Positions 1 to 7,526 of a stretch of DNA of 15,378 bases are shown here, in pieces (position 1 is the first letter of the stretch; each line of letters opens with the position of its first letter). The notes beneath the pieces were generated by a model, which saw nothing but the letters and a program-made list of their open reading frames with translations, had not been told where the DNA came from and did not search any database. A program made the position numbers and the translations under genes. This DNA comes from Euryarchaeota archaeon UBA258. Lineage in GTDB: Archaea; Thermoplasmatota; Poseidoniia; Poseidoniales; Poseidoniaceae. The stretch covers positions 262 to 15,639 of the forward strand of contig DAPR01000015.1 of assembly GCA_002502605.1 (NCBI GenBank). Direction: 5' to 3'.

Positions 1-1506
1 TTCAGTTGCACCAGCAATCGATTGACGTGCAATAAGATACGGTTCCAATACTCCGTTTTCAATCATGTTCGCTGGTTGGCGTTCAAGGACGTTAAGGCCA
101 ATTTGATGAGCATCACCCCCACCGTTCACTTGCTGAGCCACCAATTTCAAAAGGGTGTCAATTGGGTCCAGTCCAGCATTCTCTGCCAAAACGCGAGGAA
201 TCACTTCAAGTGCATCTGCAAAGGCTTCTGCACCAAGTTGTTCACGGCCAGGAATGGATTCAGCAAACCTTCGCAAACGCCGGGCAAGAGCCACATGCGT
301 CGCTCCGCCTCCAGCAAGTAATCGATCGTCTTCGAGCATTCGACATGCTACGCCAAGAGCATCTGCAAAACTGCGTTCCACTTCACCAATCACCGTTTCT
401 GTACTGCCGCAAGCAATCAATGTCGCACCGCCTTCTTCAGTCTGCACAATCCAATGGGAAACACCGGACCAGTTCTCGTTTTTGCTCGATATAAAGGCAC
501 CAAGGTCTCGGCTGTGTGCGCGCTTGACTTCGCTGACCAGCGTTGCTCCACAACCACGGGCAAGGAGGTCTAGGTCCGAACGAGCGACCCTTCGGAACGC
601 TTGAATACCTGCTTGAGCCAATAAAATACGTGCCTCATCATCAATTCCTTCTTTACAAGCCAAAAGACGAATCCCAAGGGACTTGAGATGCTCGACCTGT
701 GCGGTCAGCAACTCGACTTCTTTGGCCCTGAAACTTTCCAATACGCCAGGAGAAGTAACGTTAATTTTCATATCGCTCTTCATCGAACGCCGTTCGATTC
801 CTCCATCGACAAGAAGAATTTTTCCCGCACCGATTGAGCGAGGCATGTCGTCATGAATGCGGTTTTTGGCAAGAACCAATCCAGTGACCAATCGAGTATC
901 ACCGATGCTGCCACCGGACTGCGGCAGAACCTTGACACGTGTTGGGTCAGCAACGACGCCTTCAGGTGTTCGAACATGAATCGTTTCAGCAGCCTCGACG
1001 GCAAGTTCAGCAAGCAGAACTTGCATGGAATGATGTCCTTTTCCAGCCAGCGAAGTTTGCGTCGCCATTAATCGATGTTGATGATCGGATGTGAGCGCAA
1101 ACTCATCCAAAATCTCGTGAACGTGCGTTTCTGCCATTCGAAAACCTCGAGCAATAACGGATGGGTGAACATCTTGCGTAACCAAATGCCACGCATTTTG
1201 AAGCATTTCAGCAGACAGAAGAACGGTTGATGTTGTTCCATCCCGAGCAATCTTATCTTGAACAGATGAAGCATTGATCATCATTCGAGCCACGGGGTGT
1301 TCGACTTTGGCAGACTCAAGAACGGTGACGCCATCGTTGGTGACCAGGGTCCGTCCATCGTCGTCAATGAGCAATTTGTCAAGCCCTCGTGGTCCAAGGG
1401 TTGAGCGTACCGCACCCGCAAGTGCCATTGCCGCCTGAATGTTGTTTTGAAGAGCACTGCGACCTGTTGTACGCTCGGTGTCTCGGAGCAGTGGCGCATC
1501 GCTCAT
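1..1506 (-). CDS. Group II chaperonin (thermosome-like) subunit, divergent; 3' end cut by window edge
   Basis: This encodes an ATP-dependent protein-folding chaperonin subunit of the thermosome/CCT type. 502 codons are open to position 1 without a stop; the family is usually about 540 residues, so roughly 40 C-terminal residues are missing. Family signatures seen: STLGPRGLDKLL (about residues 35-46), TNDGVTVLESAKVEHP (56-71), RDGTT (88-92), the region around LACKEGIDDEARILLAQAGI, a GGGATHVALARRLR stretch, and REQLGAEAFADALEVIPRVL followed by LAENAGLDPIDTLLKL. The usual GDGTT nucleotide motif reads RDGTT, with Arg88 replacing Gly while Asp89 is kept. The start at 1506 is chosen because the family's N-terminus begins there and a GGTGGG ribosome-binding-like sequence lies just upstream. 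It follows dnaK by 51 bases on the same strand, so co-transcription is likely. Family assignment is secure; the Arg suggests a specialised paralogue, which is inference. Confidence 0.9.
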   Translation of the reverse strand, partial: MSDAPLLRDTERTTGRSALQNNIQAAMALAGAVRSTLGPRGLDKLLIDDDGRTLVTNDGVTVLESAKVEHPVARMMINASSVQDKIARDGTTSTVLLSAEMLQNAWHLVTQDVHPSVIARGFRMAETHVHEILDEFALTSDHQHRLMATQTSLAGKGHHSMQVLLAELAVEAAETIHVRTPEGVVADPTRVKVLPQSGGSIGDTRLVTGLVLAKNRIHDDMPRSIGAGKILLVDGGIERRSMKSDMKINVTSPGVLESFRAKEVELLTAQVEHLKSLGIRLLACKEGIDDEARILLAQAGIQAFRRVARSDLDLLARGCGATLVSEVKRAHSRDLGAFISSKNENWSGVSHWIVQTEEGGATLIACGSTETVIGEVERSFADALGVACRMLEDDRLLAGGGATHVALARRLRRFAESIPGREQLGAEAFADALEVIPRVLAENAGLDPIDTLLKLVAQQVNGGGDAHQIGLNVLERQPANMIENGVLEPYLIARQSIAGATE

Positions 1507-1557
1507 AGCACGCCCACCCAACTCTTCGACATAAGGTCAACTATGGCTGAGCAAGAC

Positions 1558-3450
1558 TCAGTCTTCGTCGTCTTCGACCACTTCGAAGTCTGCATCGACC
1601 ACATCATCGCCACCGACGTTGATGTCTCCGTCTTCTGAAGAACCGTCTTGTTCTGCCATTTCAGCAGCAGCAGCTTCGTAGAGTTTCGCTGAAACAGCAT
1701 GCATGGCTTCTTCCACTTCCTTGACCTTGGCTTGGATAGCCGCATCGTCAATAGAGTCGATGTCGAGTGGTTTTCCATCCTCGTCTTGGACCATCTTTTC
1801 GAGAGCGTCGAGGTGTTCCCTGACCGGGTCAACTTCAGCATCGTCAAGTTTGTCAGCAGATTCGTCAAGCGTTCGACGGGTCTGGTAGACAACTTGGTCT
1901 GCCATGTTGCGCAGTTCAACTTTCGCCTTTCGAAGTTGGTCTTCTTCAGCGAATTTCTCTGCTTCACTGATTTTCGCTTGGATTTCGTCTTCAGACAGAG
2001 AGGTTTGGGATTCGATCTTAACCGACTGTTCCTTACCTGTCCCCATGTCCTTAGCACTCACGTTGACAATACCGTTTGCATCGATGTCAAAGGTAACCTC
2101 AATTTGTGGCGTTCCACGAGGTGCCGCCGGAATACCCATGAGTGTGAATTCACCAAGCGTGACGTTATCTTTGGCAAAGTTTCGCTCGCCTTGAAGAACG
2201 TGAATGGTCACTGCAGGTTGGTTATCGGATGCTGTCGAGTAGATTTCCGAACGTCGAGCAGGGATGGTTGTGTTGCGCTCAATCATGGTCGTCATCACGC
2301 CACCGAGCGTCTCGATTCCCAAAGTCAACGGTGTAACATCAAGCAAGAGAATGTCAGAAACGCCTTCATCGCCGGAAATGATTCCTGCTTGAAGTGCAGC
2401 ACCCATGGCCACTGCTTCGTCGGGATTGATGCCTTTGTAAGGTGCCTTACCGGCTTCCTTCTCGACCGCTTCTTGAACGGCTGGAACCCGTGTTGAACCG
2501 CCAACGAGGATGACTTTATCGACATCGCCCTTCTTGACCCCGGCATCTTTCATTGCTTGACGGGTTGGACCCATTGTTGCTTCGATGTGTTTGGAGATGA
2601 GGTCTTCGAACTTGGCTCGGCTGAGCGTCATGTCCATGTGTTCTGGTTGTCCGTCACGCATGGTGATGAACGGGAGGTTGATTTGCGTTTGTTGTGTCCC
2701 GGACAGTTCGATTTTAGCCTTTTCAGCCGCTTCCTTTAGGCGGGACATGGCTTGAGCGTCTTTCGACAAGTCAATGCCCGTATCGCGCTTGAATTCTGCG
2801 ACCATCCAGTCAATCACTTGGTCGTCGAAGTCGTCGCCACCGAGCTTGTTGTTACCGGCAGTTGCTTTGACTTCAATTTGTGGCTGGCCGTCAACTTGAT
2901 AGATTTCAAGAACAGAAACGTCAAAAGTTCCACCGCCCAAATCGTAAACCAGAATGGTTTGGTCTTCACCCTTATCGACACCGTAAGCAAGTGCTGCTGC
3001 GGTCGGTTCGTTGATGATTCGAAGAACTTCAAGACCTGCGATTCGACCAGCGTCTTTGGTCGCTGTTCGTTGTGCATCGGTAAAGTAAGCAGGACAAGTG
3101 ATGACCGCTTGCTTCACCTCGTGACCCAAGTATGCTTCCGCATCAGCCTTCAACTTTTGAAGGATAAATGCTGAAATCTCTTGAGGCGTATAATCTGTAT
3201 CATCGATGGTCGTTTTCCAATCCGTCCCCATGTGTCGCTTGACCGACAAGAGGGTTCGTTCGGTGTTGGTGACCGCTTGTCGCTTGGCGGTTACACCAAT
3301 CATGCGTTCGCTACCGTCTTTTGCAAATGCAACGACGGAGGGGGTTGTTCGTGCGCCTTCTGCGTTAGCAATAACGACGGGTTCTCCGTTTTCGATGGTT
3401 GCGACACAGCTGTTTGTTGTTCCTAGATCTATTCCTATTACTTTACTCAT
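1558..3450 (-). CDS. dnaK: Molecular chaperone DnaK (Hsp70)
   Basis: Cytosolic Hsp70 that binds unfolded peptides in an ATP-dependent cycle; 630 residues, a normal full length. ATPase domain motifs: [10 protein letters not shown] (6-15), Lys71 in [19 protein letters not shown] (146-157), [12 protein letters not shown] (170-181), LGGDDFDD (203-210) and [14 protein letters not shown]. The substrate domain begins near [14 protein letters not shown] and contains [19 protein letters not shown]; an acidic tail ends in [12 protein letters not shown], matching the usual DnaK terminus. The roughly 25-residue loop of Gram-negative DnaK after KRHMG is absent, as in Gram-positive and archaeal DnaK. The ATG at 3450 is preferred over in-frame ATGs at 3471 and 3468: [10 protein letters not shown] is the family's N-terminus, GGA lies 9 bases upstream, and the longer form would overlap the previous stop. 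It lies 17 bases after the Hsp20-like gene and 51 bases before the chaperonin gene. grpE and dnaJ are not in the window. Confidence 0.97.
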   Translation of the reverse strand: MSKVIGIDLGTTNSCVATIENGEPVVIANAEGARTTPSVVAFAKDGSERMIGVTAKRQAVTNTERTLLSVKRHMGTDWKTTIDDTDYTPQEISAFILQKLKADAEAYLGHEVKQAVITCPAYFTDAQRTATKDAGRIAGLEVLRIINEPTAAALAYGVDKGEDQTILVYDLGGGTFDVSVLEIYQVDGQPQIEVKATAGNNKLGGDDFDDQVIDWMVAEFKRDTGIDLSKDAQAMSRLKEAAEKAKIELSGTQQTQINLPFITMRDGQPEHMDMTLSRAKFEDLISKHIEATMGPTRQAMKDAGVKKGDVDKVILVGGSTRVPAVQEAVEKEAGKAPYKGINPDEAVAMGAALQAGIISGDEGVSDILLLDVTPLTLGIETLGGVMTTMIERNTTIPARRSEIYSTASDNQPAVTIHVLQGERNFAKDNVTLGEFTLMGIPAAPRGTPQIEVTFDIDANGIVNVSAKDMGTGKEQSVKIESQTSLSEDEIQAKISEAEKFAEEDQLRKAKVELRNMADQVVYQTRRTLDESADKLDDAEVDPVREHLDALEKMVQDEDGKPLDIDSIDDAAIQAKVKEVEEAMHAVSAKLYEAAAAEMAEQDGSSEDGDINVGGDDVVDADFEVVEDDED

Positions 3451-3467
3451 TTTTTTCACTTCCTTCA

Positions 3468-4196
3468 TCAAAAGATTGGGATTCCACCGTCGTCATCATC
3501 GTCTTTGTCGTCTCCGACATCGATGCTGGCGTCTGAAAAGCCCGGAGTTTCATCATCATTATCGTCATCATCATCATCACCCTTCACAGGCGCTGGTAGT
3601 GCAGAGCCTTGAGGTGTAAGTTTGAGAGTGACATCCAGGATTCCGTTGTTAAGGCTCCATTCGACCACCTCATCGCAAGGATGAGGAAGTTCAACCCGTG
3701 CAAGGGGTGAGGTTTGAGTGGGGTTCATGATTTCGAGTTGTTGCCCGTCGCGAACAAGAGACATCTCGACATCCGTTTCCTCAACTTCTCCCTTCAAGGT
3801 GAAGTCAATGGTGACCGACATGTTCCATCCGTCGAGATATACGTCGTCAGCGGGGAGGGTGTACACTTCATCGCTGGCGTTCTTGGAATCGTTCATTTCA
3901 GGAGTATTCACTTCGATAGGGTTGGCATCAACTTGTACATCGACACCGAAATTTTGCAGGATGTCTTCAATTGACTTCCCCTTCTCAAACATTTTACCGA
4001 GTTGTGAAAGGTCGAAATTGAAGTTGACATCGCCTTTAGCAATTTTCTCAGCATCAAGTCCAAGGTTTTCAAACTGAGAACGGAACTGTTCCATAAGCGT
4101 ACGAATCTGTTCTTTGTCGAGGTTCATGCCCATGTTTCTGAACATTTCAGTGAGTTGTTCAAGCAATTTTTCTTCAAAATTATCTTTGTCTGCCAT
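3468..4196 (-). CDS. Hsp20/alpha-crystallin-like small heat shock protein with acidic tail
   Basis: A 242-residue protein, probably an ATP-independent holdase that keeps clients foldable for the DnaK encoded 17 bases downstream. Residues 1-90 are helical and charged with no clear family. Residues about 118-195 look like an alpha-crystallin beta-sandwich: a [13 protein letters not shown] strand, [14 protein letters not shown], and [11 protein letters not shown], which matches the NGVLxVxxPK region of Hsp20 proteins. The C-terminus is GGIPIF; an I-x-I motif at this place is what small heat shock proteins use to dock on neighbouring subunits. Between them lies an Asp-rich stretch (206-236) holding about twenty acidic residues. 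It is longer than a usual 150-residue Hsp20. Start 4196 is fixed by an AAGGAGGG ribosome-binding site 6 bases upstream; an upstream in-frame ATG at 4250 has no such support. Fold assignment rests on motif resemblance only. Confidence 0.65.
   Translation of the reverse strand: MADKDNFEEKLLEQLTEMFRNMGMNLDKEQIRTLMEQFRSQFENLGLDAEKIAKGDVNFNFDLSQLGKMFEKGKSIEDILQNFGVDVQVDANPIEVNTPEMNDSKNASDEVYTLPADDVYLDGWNMSVTIDFTLKGEVEETDVEMSLVRDGQQLEIMNPTQTSPLARVELPHPCDEVVEWSLNNGILDVTLKLTPQGSALPAPVKGDDDDDDNDDETPGFSDASIDVGDDKDDDDDGGIPIF
3551..3579 (-). repeat. GAT trinucleotide low-complexity run in the Hsp20-like gene
   Basis: A run of nearly perfect GAT (coding-strand) triplets encodes the Asp cluster around residues 207-215 of the Hsp20-like protein. 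Further Asp-rich sequence follows towards the stop codon. Such runs can change length by replication slippage without breaking the frame. It is coding sequence, not a mobile or structural repeat. Confidence 0.6.
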
Positions 4197-4202
4197 TGGA
4201 TG

Positions 4203-4210
4203 CCCTCCTT
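4203..4210 (-). promoter_or_regulatory. Strong Shine-Dalgarno site of the Hsp20-like gene
   Basis: AAGGAGGG on the minus strand ends 6 bases before the ATG at 4196. It is the best ribosome-binding site in the window and decides the start of the chaperone operon's first gene, ruling against the 18-residue-longer alternative that begins at 4250. Confidence 0.75.
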
Positions 4211-4250
4211 GACTACTGAACCATCGGTTACATACTGCCGTGAAAGTCAC

Positions 4251-4258
4251 CCTATATG
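4251..4258 (-). promoter_or_regulatory. Candidate TATA box in the divergent promoter region
   Basis: The 157 bases between the chaperone operon (start 4196) and the peptidase gene (start 4354) are the only sizeable noncoding stretch and must hold both promoters. CATATAGG on the minus strand (CCTATATG on the plus) resembles an archaeal TATA element. Read leftwards it would place the transcript start near 4228, giving a leader of about 30 bases with the AAGGAGGG site. Read rightwards the leader would be about 75 bases. No convincing BRE or repressor palindrome was seen, so assignment to one strand is tentative. Confidence 0.35.
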
Positions 4259-4343
4259 AAGGTCACGAAATGCACTGCACCACTGCGTTGGTTGAGCCCA
4301 CGAAAGGCGAAGCCATAAGAAGAGCGAACTGTGGGCTGAAAAT

Positions 4344-4348
4344 GAGGG
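4344..4348 (+). promoter_or_regulatory. Shine-Dalgarno site choosing the peptidase start
   Basis: GAGGG lies 5 bases before the ATG at 4354. It supports this start over in-frame ATGs at 4240 and 4342, and it places a clean lipoprotein signal peptide exactly at the N-terminus. Confidence 0.6.
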
Positions 4349-4353
4349 TCACC

Positions 4354-5760
4354 ATGTCTCGCTCAATCTATGCTTTTTCACTCATCGCACTCATGCTCAT
4401 GGCGCCGTTAGCAGGTTGCTTTGGCGAAAACGAATCTGAACCATTGGATGCCAGTGAAGTCCTCTTCATTGACTTTGCACCGGCTGGAGACACACCTCTT
4501 CGAAGCGGTGAGTGGCATACCTTCACCCTTGAAGGCGAAGGCACTCGGCTGGTTGTTCCTGAAGATGTCTTGCTGTTTGTCGACAACAGTATTGTGCCAC
4601 TTGGCGTCATACAAGTCCAAGGTGGGGAATTACTCAACGGCAAAATCCTCACAACCCCTTACGTAACCTCAACCACACTCACCTTGGTGTACGCCGATGG
4701 AACCGGCTCCGCTGTCGACCTTGAAGTGGAGAACGGAACGCCTATTGTCAACGGCGAGGACTGGTTTCAGAAAATGGATTTCATCCTCTCCGTTTGTACG
4801 GATTCAAGTCAATGCGGTGGATATGTGAACCGATGGATGGGCTCGCCAAATCCAGCGTTTGAACGTGCCGCAAGCTACTTCCACGGGCACTTCGAAGGAT
4901 TGGGATATGAAGCCAACATCATGCGAGTGACAGACCACCTCAATCCCGCCGAACCTGAATCCCTCAACATCATCGCTTGGAAAGAGGGTCGAAATGACGA
5001 CTGCGTTCAAGGCATGGGCGCCCACATGGACATCGCACCCCCTGGTGGACCACCTGGCGGTGGCACATACGAAGGAGCCTACGACAACAATGCCGGAACC
5101 GTTTCGATGATGCTTTTTGCTCGGGCGTTTGTTGATATACAATTCGAATGCGATACCTTCCTCGCGCTGTGGTCATCAGAAGAAGAAGGATTGCGAGGAT
5201 CAAACGCCTTTGCGAACAACGATTGCGACTATTGCCTTCCAAAGGACAAGGAACTTCGATTCTATATCAATATGGATATGATGGGGATATCCTGGCCTGC
5301 TATGAAAGAAACTGGTGAGCCGTTCCCGTACCACGCATGGTCAGGACCCGATTTCGACCCGGAAGTTGACGATGTAGAAATTACCGCTGTCATGGACCAT
5401 GTTCATCGCAACATCCTCAAAGCTCCAATGAACCTCAGCATTGACGGAACCTACGGTGCAGGTTGTGACCAACACTGGGACGAACATGAGGACCGGGTAT
5501 TCGATGTCCACGAAGACACATTTGGACGCTCGGACCACGTCACCTTCCGTGACCTTGGTGCCCAAACCATCTTCCATCTTGGCGCCTACGATGACGATTA
5601 CAGCGCTTACCACTCGCCAAGCGACACGCTTGACAACATGGTCGAAGTCGTTGGAGGACAAGAAGAACTTGAAAAATCGATTGAATTTGTCATGTGGGCT
5701 GCAATGCTCGAGTTCCTTATCGCAGACCAAACACCCGAAATCCGTAATGTCGATGCTTGA
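4354..5760 (+). CDS. M28-family zinc metallopeptidase, exported lipoprotein
   Basis: A 468-residue exported aminopeptidase-like enzyme that probably releases amino acids from peptides outside the cell. The N-terminus has a basic residue, a hydrophobic core and a lipobox LAGC with Cys22, so the mature protein should be lipid-anchored to the outer face of the membrane. Residues about 25-125 form an unassigned accessory region. The catalytic domain shows the full M28 set: His224 and Asp226 in GAHMD, Asp244 in YDNNAG, Glu276-Glu277 in SSEEEGLRGS (base and ligand), Asp308 in NMDMMG, and His420 in AYHSPSDT. A His/Asp-rich stretch containing CDQHWDEHEDRVFDVHED precedes the last ligand. It reads away from the chaperone operon and is followed after 40 bases by a small membrane protein gene. 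Family and activity class are secure; the natural substrate cannot be read from sequence. Confidence 0.92.
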   Translation: MSRSIYAFSLIALMLMAPLAGCFGENESEPLDASEVLFIDFAPAGDTPLRSGEWHTFTLEGEGTRLVVPEDVLLFVDNSIVPLGVIQVQGGELLNGKILTTPYVTSTTLTLVYADGTGSAVDLEVENGTPIVNGEDWFQKMDFILSVCTDSSQCGGYVNRWMGSPNPAFERAASYFHGHFEGLGYEANIMRVTDHLNPAEPESLNIIAWKEGRNDDCVQGMGAHMDIAPPGGPPGGGTYEGAYDNNAGTVSMMLFARAFVDIQFECDTFLALWSSEEEGLRGSNAFANNDCDYCLPKDKELRFYINMDMMGISWPAMKETGEPFPYHAWSGPDFDPEVDDVEITAVMDHVHRNILKAPMNLSIDGTYGAGCDQHWDEHEDRVFDVHEDTFGRSDHVTFRDLGAQTIFHLGAYDDDYSAYHSPSDTLDNMVEVVGGQEELEKSIEFVMWAAMLEFLIADQTPEIRNVDA

Positions 5761-5772
5761 CCGACATTATCC

Positions 5773-5779
5773 TTTTATC
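5773..5779 (+). promoter_or_regulatory. Candidate TATA box for a leaderless transcript
   Basis: TTTTATC is centred about 26 bases before the ATG at 5801, the usual distance from an archaeal TATA box to the transcript start. No Shine-Dalgarno sequence precedes that ATG, so transcription may begin at or next to the start codon. The short motif alone is weak evidence. Confidence 0.3.
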
Positions 5780-5800
5780 AAAACCTGAGCGTGAACTTCT

Positions 5801-6262
5801 ATGGAAGGCGGTTCAAACGAGGAAAAATTCAGCGAAGGACAGCGACTTGGCGCAATACTCATGGGTATCTTTTTGATGAGTTTTGGAATGCCGTTTACGC
5901 TTGTCCCTACCTTCATCGTTCCCGAAGCAATTTCCTCAGGTTCCGTTCTTTTTGGTGCGTTTATGGTGTGTTTCACGATACCGTTTCTTCTGGCAGGTTT
6001 AGCGGTGCAATACGCAGGCTTTACCGCCGTTCGATTCGCAATATTTCCAAAAAGTGAGAAAGCCCGAGAGGCGTTTGAAAACGGGACAATTTTCAGTTCG
6101 ACCAAGACCAGCACTCGAGGTGAAAGCGTCAACTTCTATGCATCCAAAACACCGGCAGAAAAAAGAACGGAAGTGAATAAAAAACTCAAGGAGTTAACTC
6201 AACAAGAGCCTGAAGAACAAAGTTCAAACTTTTGGGATAACATCGACACCGATTCTTCTTAG
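5801..6262 (+). CDS. Small membrane protein with two transmembrane segments, unrecognised
   Basis: A 153-residue protein I do not recognise. A short charged N-terminus is followed by two hydrophobic segments at about residues 16-39 and 47-70, joined by a short loop containing VPEAISSG. After FAIFPKSEK comes a long polar, charged, probably cytoplasmic tail (83-153), rich in Lys, Glu, Ser and Thr and ending in WDNIDTDSS. No catalytic or binding motif is visible. It starts 40 bases after the peptidase stop and ends 43 bases before the next membrane protein gene on the same strand. The three genes may form a run, although a candidate TATA box in front suggests its own promoter. Coding status is supported by the open frame filling the gap and the coherent membrane topology. 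Confidence 0.7.
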   Translation: MEGGSNEEKFSEGQRLGAILMGIFLMSFGMPFTLVPTFIVPEAISSGSVLFGAFMVCFTIPFLLAGLAVQYAGFTAVRFAIFPKSEKAREAFENGTIFSSTKTSTRGESVNFYASKTPAEKRTEVNKKLKELTQQEPEEQSSNFWDNIDTDSS

Positions 6263-6305
6263 GTGACATACACTCTTTCAAAAGGCAAACGAAGGATTTG
6301 GAGTC

Positions 6306-6758
6306 ATGTCCGGGGTGGTTGATGCGTCAGTTTCGCAGCAAAATCCCGTGCGAGCCATGTGGAAATACGTGGCTGGCTCAACATTTGTGGCGTCGCTGTG
6401 TTGCCTACCCTCTGTGGTCATGGTCATGTTCGGATTGGCGACTGTTTCAACCGGTGCAGCTCTTTCGAACACACTGTACTGGGGCGAAGATGGTTACGGG
6501 TGGTTTAGAGGAACAATGATGCTCATTGCCCTGCTTTGCGTCGTTGTTGGACTCGTATTCTATTTCCGAAATCAAGGCATATGCACACTTGATCAAGCCA
6601 AGCGAGAAAGACGCAAAATTATCAACACCTCACTCCTTGTCATTTCCTCAACCTACGTGATTTACCTGCTGTTCAACTATGTGGTCTTGACAGAACTCGG
6701 TATCGCAGTGGGTCTACCGTGGGAATCAAGCCGTGATTCCTACATGTTTTGGAAGTAG
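6306..6758 (+). CDS. Three-segment membrane protein, MerT-like
   Basis: A 150-residue membrane protein with hydrophobic segments at about 24-46, 68-88 and 106-128. The first segment carries a vicinal pair, Cys32-Cys33, in SLCCLPSVV. This resembles the CC-x-P arrangement in the first helix of mercuric transporters (MerT), which also have three helices and short cytoplasmic loops. Only one further cysteine (Cys93 in QGICTLDQ) is present in the loop where MerT has two, so mercury transport should not be assumed. A metal- or thiol-related role is a guess from the Cys pair. AAGGA lies 9 bases upstream of the chosen ATG. Its TAG stop directly abuts the stop codon of the convergent phosphopantetheinyl transferase gene, leaving no bases between them. 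Confidence 0.7.
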   Translation: MSGVVDASVSQQNPVRAMWKYVAGSTFVASLCCLPSVVMVMFGLATVSTGAALSNTLYWGEDGYGWFRGTMMLIALLCVVVGLVFYFRNQGICTLDQAKRERRKIINTSLLVISSTYVIYLLFNYVVLTELGIAVGLPWESSRDSYMFWK

Positions 6759-7517
6759 TCAGGCGCGCCCTTGTGTCGTTTTACAACCAACACCCCATTC
6801 TTGTTCCTGCATAGCCTTTCTCGTGAGGTCCAGTAAATCATCCTCTGCCGTTCTCAACCGTACTGATTCCGGTCGCCAAGCCAACGAGATATTCGCACCA
6901 CGAAATGTCCAGTTTTGCAATTGGATTTTTGAATTATCAATTGAAATATCTACAATTGATTCTCCAATTGGAATTACAATTTTACGGGGGTTCAAATGCA
7001 TGCCCAGTTGCATCGCTTTTTGTACAGATTCTTTCGAAGTCCACAACCGAATGGCATGTTCTGGATGAGCATTCAGCCATTCCAATTCATCTCCTTTTGC
7101 CATCATGTCAAATGCATTGGGTGCTATGCCACGTTCAGCAGATTCAGCGTCTATTCCAATGGACCATCCCGGTTCAACAACAGCAACATACGCCCAACCT
7201 TCTGAATGGCCAATACTGATCGAAGGCAAAGGCGTATTCATCCAAAGACCGGAGAGGTAAGCAAGTATGGGTGCTCGATGTTCAGTTCGTCGAACTTCCA
7301 ACATCGAAGGTTCCAATCCCCACTGAGCAACTGCTTGTGCAAGTAACCAACGACCAGTCAAGTGTTCATCACGGCGCTTATCCACAGCAAACGTTGCAAC
7401 TTCATCAACGGATGCAAGTGTAACCTGCCCGAGGTCTCGTGCCTCAACGGGACATCGAAAACACTGTACTCGAACCGGTAAGGCGTGTGGAGGAAAAATC
7501 TCCTCGAACCCATTCAT
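6759..7517 (-). CDS. 4'-phosphopantetheinyl transferase, Sfp type
   Basis: A 252-residue enzyme that moves phosphopantetheine from CoA onto carrier-protein domains, turning them into the active holo form. Motifs in order: KRRDEHLTGR (47-56), the P1-like RAPIL (81-85), SISIGHSEGWAYVAV (99-113), GIDAE (121-125) with the Mg-binding Asp123 and Glu125, and WTSKESVQKAMQLG (159-172) with Glu163 and Lys167. Length and order fit the two-lobed Sfp type rather than the small AcpS type. It begins 4 bases after the stop of the megasynthase gene, so the two are almost certainly translated together and the megasynthase's carrier domains are its likely substrate. An in-frame ATG at 7544 would overlap the upstream gene by 23 bases and lacks a better binding site, so 7517 is preferred. 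The acceptor site in those carriers is Thr, not Ser. Confidence 0.88.
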   Translation of the reverse strand: MNGFEEIFPPHALPVRVQCFRCPVEARDLGQVTLASVDEVATFAVDKRRDEHLTGRWLLAQAVAQWGLEPSMLEVRRTEHRAPILAYLSGLWMNTPLPSISIGHSEGWAYVAVVEPGWSIGIDAESAERGIAPNAFDMMAKGDELEWLNAHPEHAIRLWTSKESVQKAMQLGMHLNPRKIVIPIGESIVDISIDNSKIQLQNWTFRGANISLAWRPESVRLRTAEDDLLDLTRKAMQEQEWGVGCKTTQGRA

Positions 7518-7521
7518 ATCA

Positions 7522-7526
7522 TCACC
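7522..7526 (-). promoter_or_regulatory. Overlapping stop/ribosome-binding site coupling the two genes
   Basis: GGTGA on the minus strand contains the TGA stop of the megasynthase and could serve as Shine-Dalgarno for the ATG at 7517, 4 bases downstream. This fits translational coupling of the transferase to the end of megasynthase translation. Confidence 0.5.

Noticed and set aside
155..604. A 149-codon plus-strand open frame in the left part
   Set aside because: It is a shadow of the chaperonin gene on the minus strand; its Ser/Arg/Ala-rich composition looks non-biological.
1503..2057. A 184-codon minus-strand frame overlapping the end of dnaK
   Set aside because: It is a +1-type frame within dnaK with a Lys/Thr/Arg-rich translation of low complexity. 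The dnaK frame is intact to its stop at 1558, so there is no frameshift to explain.
1699..2496. A 265-codon open frame on the plus strand antisense to dnaK
   Set aside because: It lies wholly within dnaK, whose protein is conserved end to end; the translation is Phe/Val/Arg/Cys-rich with no recognisable family. Long antisense frames opposite well-conserved genes are common artefacts of codon bias.
4240..4353. N-terminal extension of the peptidase from the ATG at 4240
   Set aside because: The extension would put 38 polar residues before the lipoprotein signal peptide, which must be N-terminal. A GAGGG site supports the start at 4354.
4197..4353. tRNA or small RNA gene in the divergent intergenic region
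   Set aside because: No cloverleaf, B-box or strong hairpin could be found by eye; the region is adequately explained as two divergent promoters and leaders.
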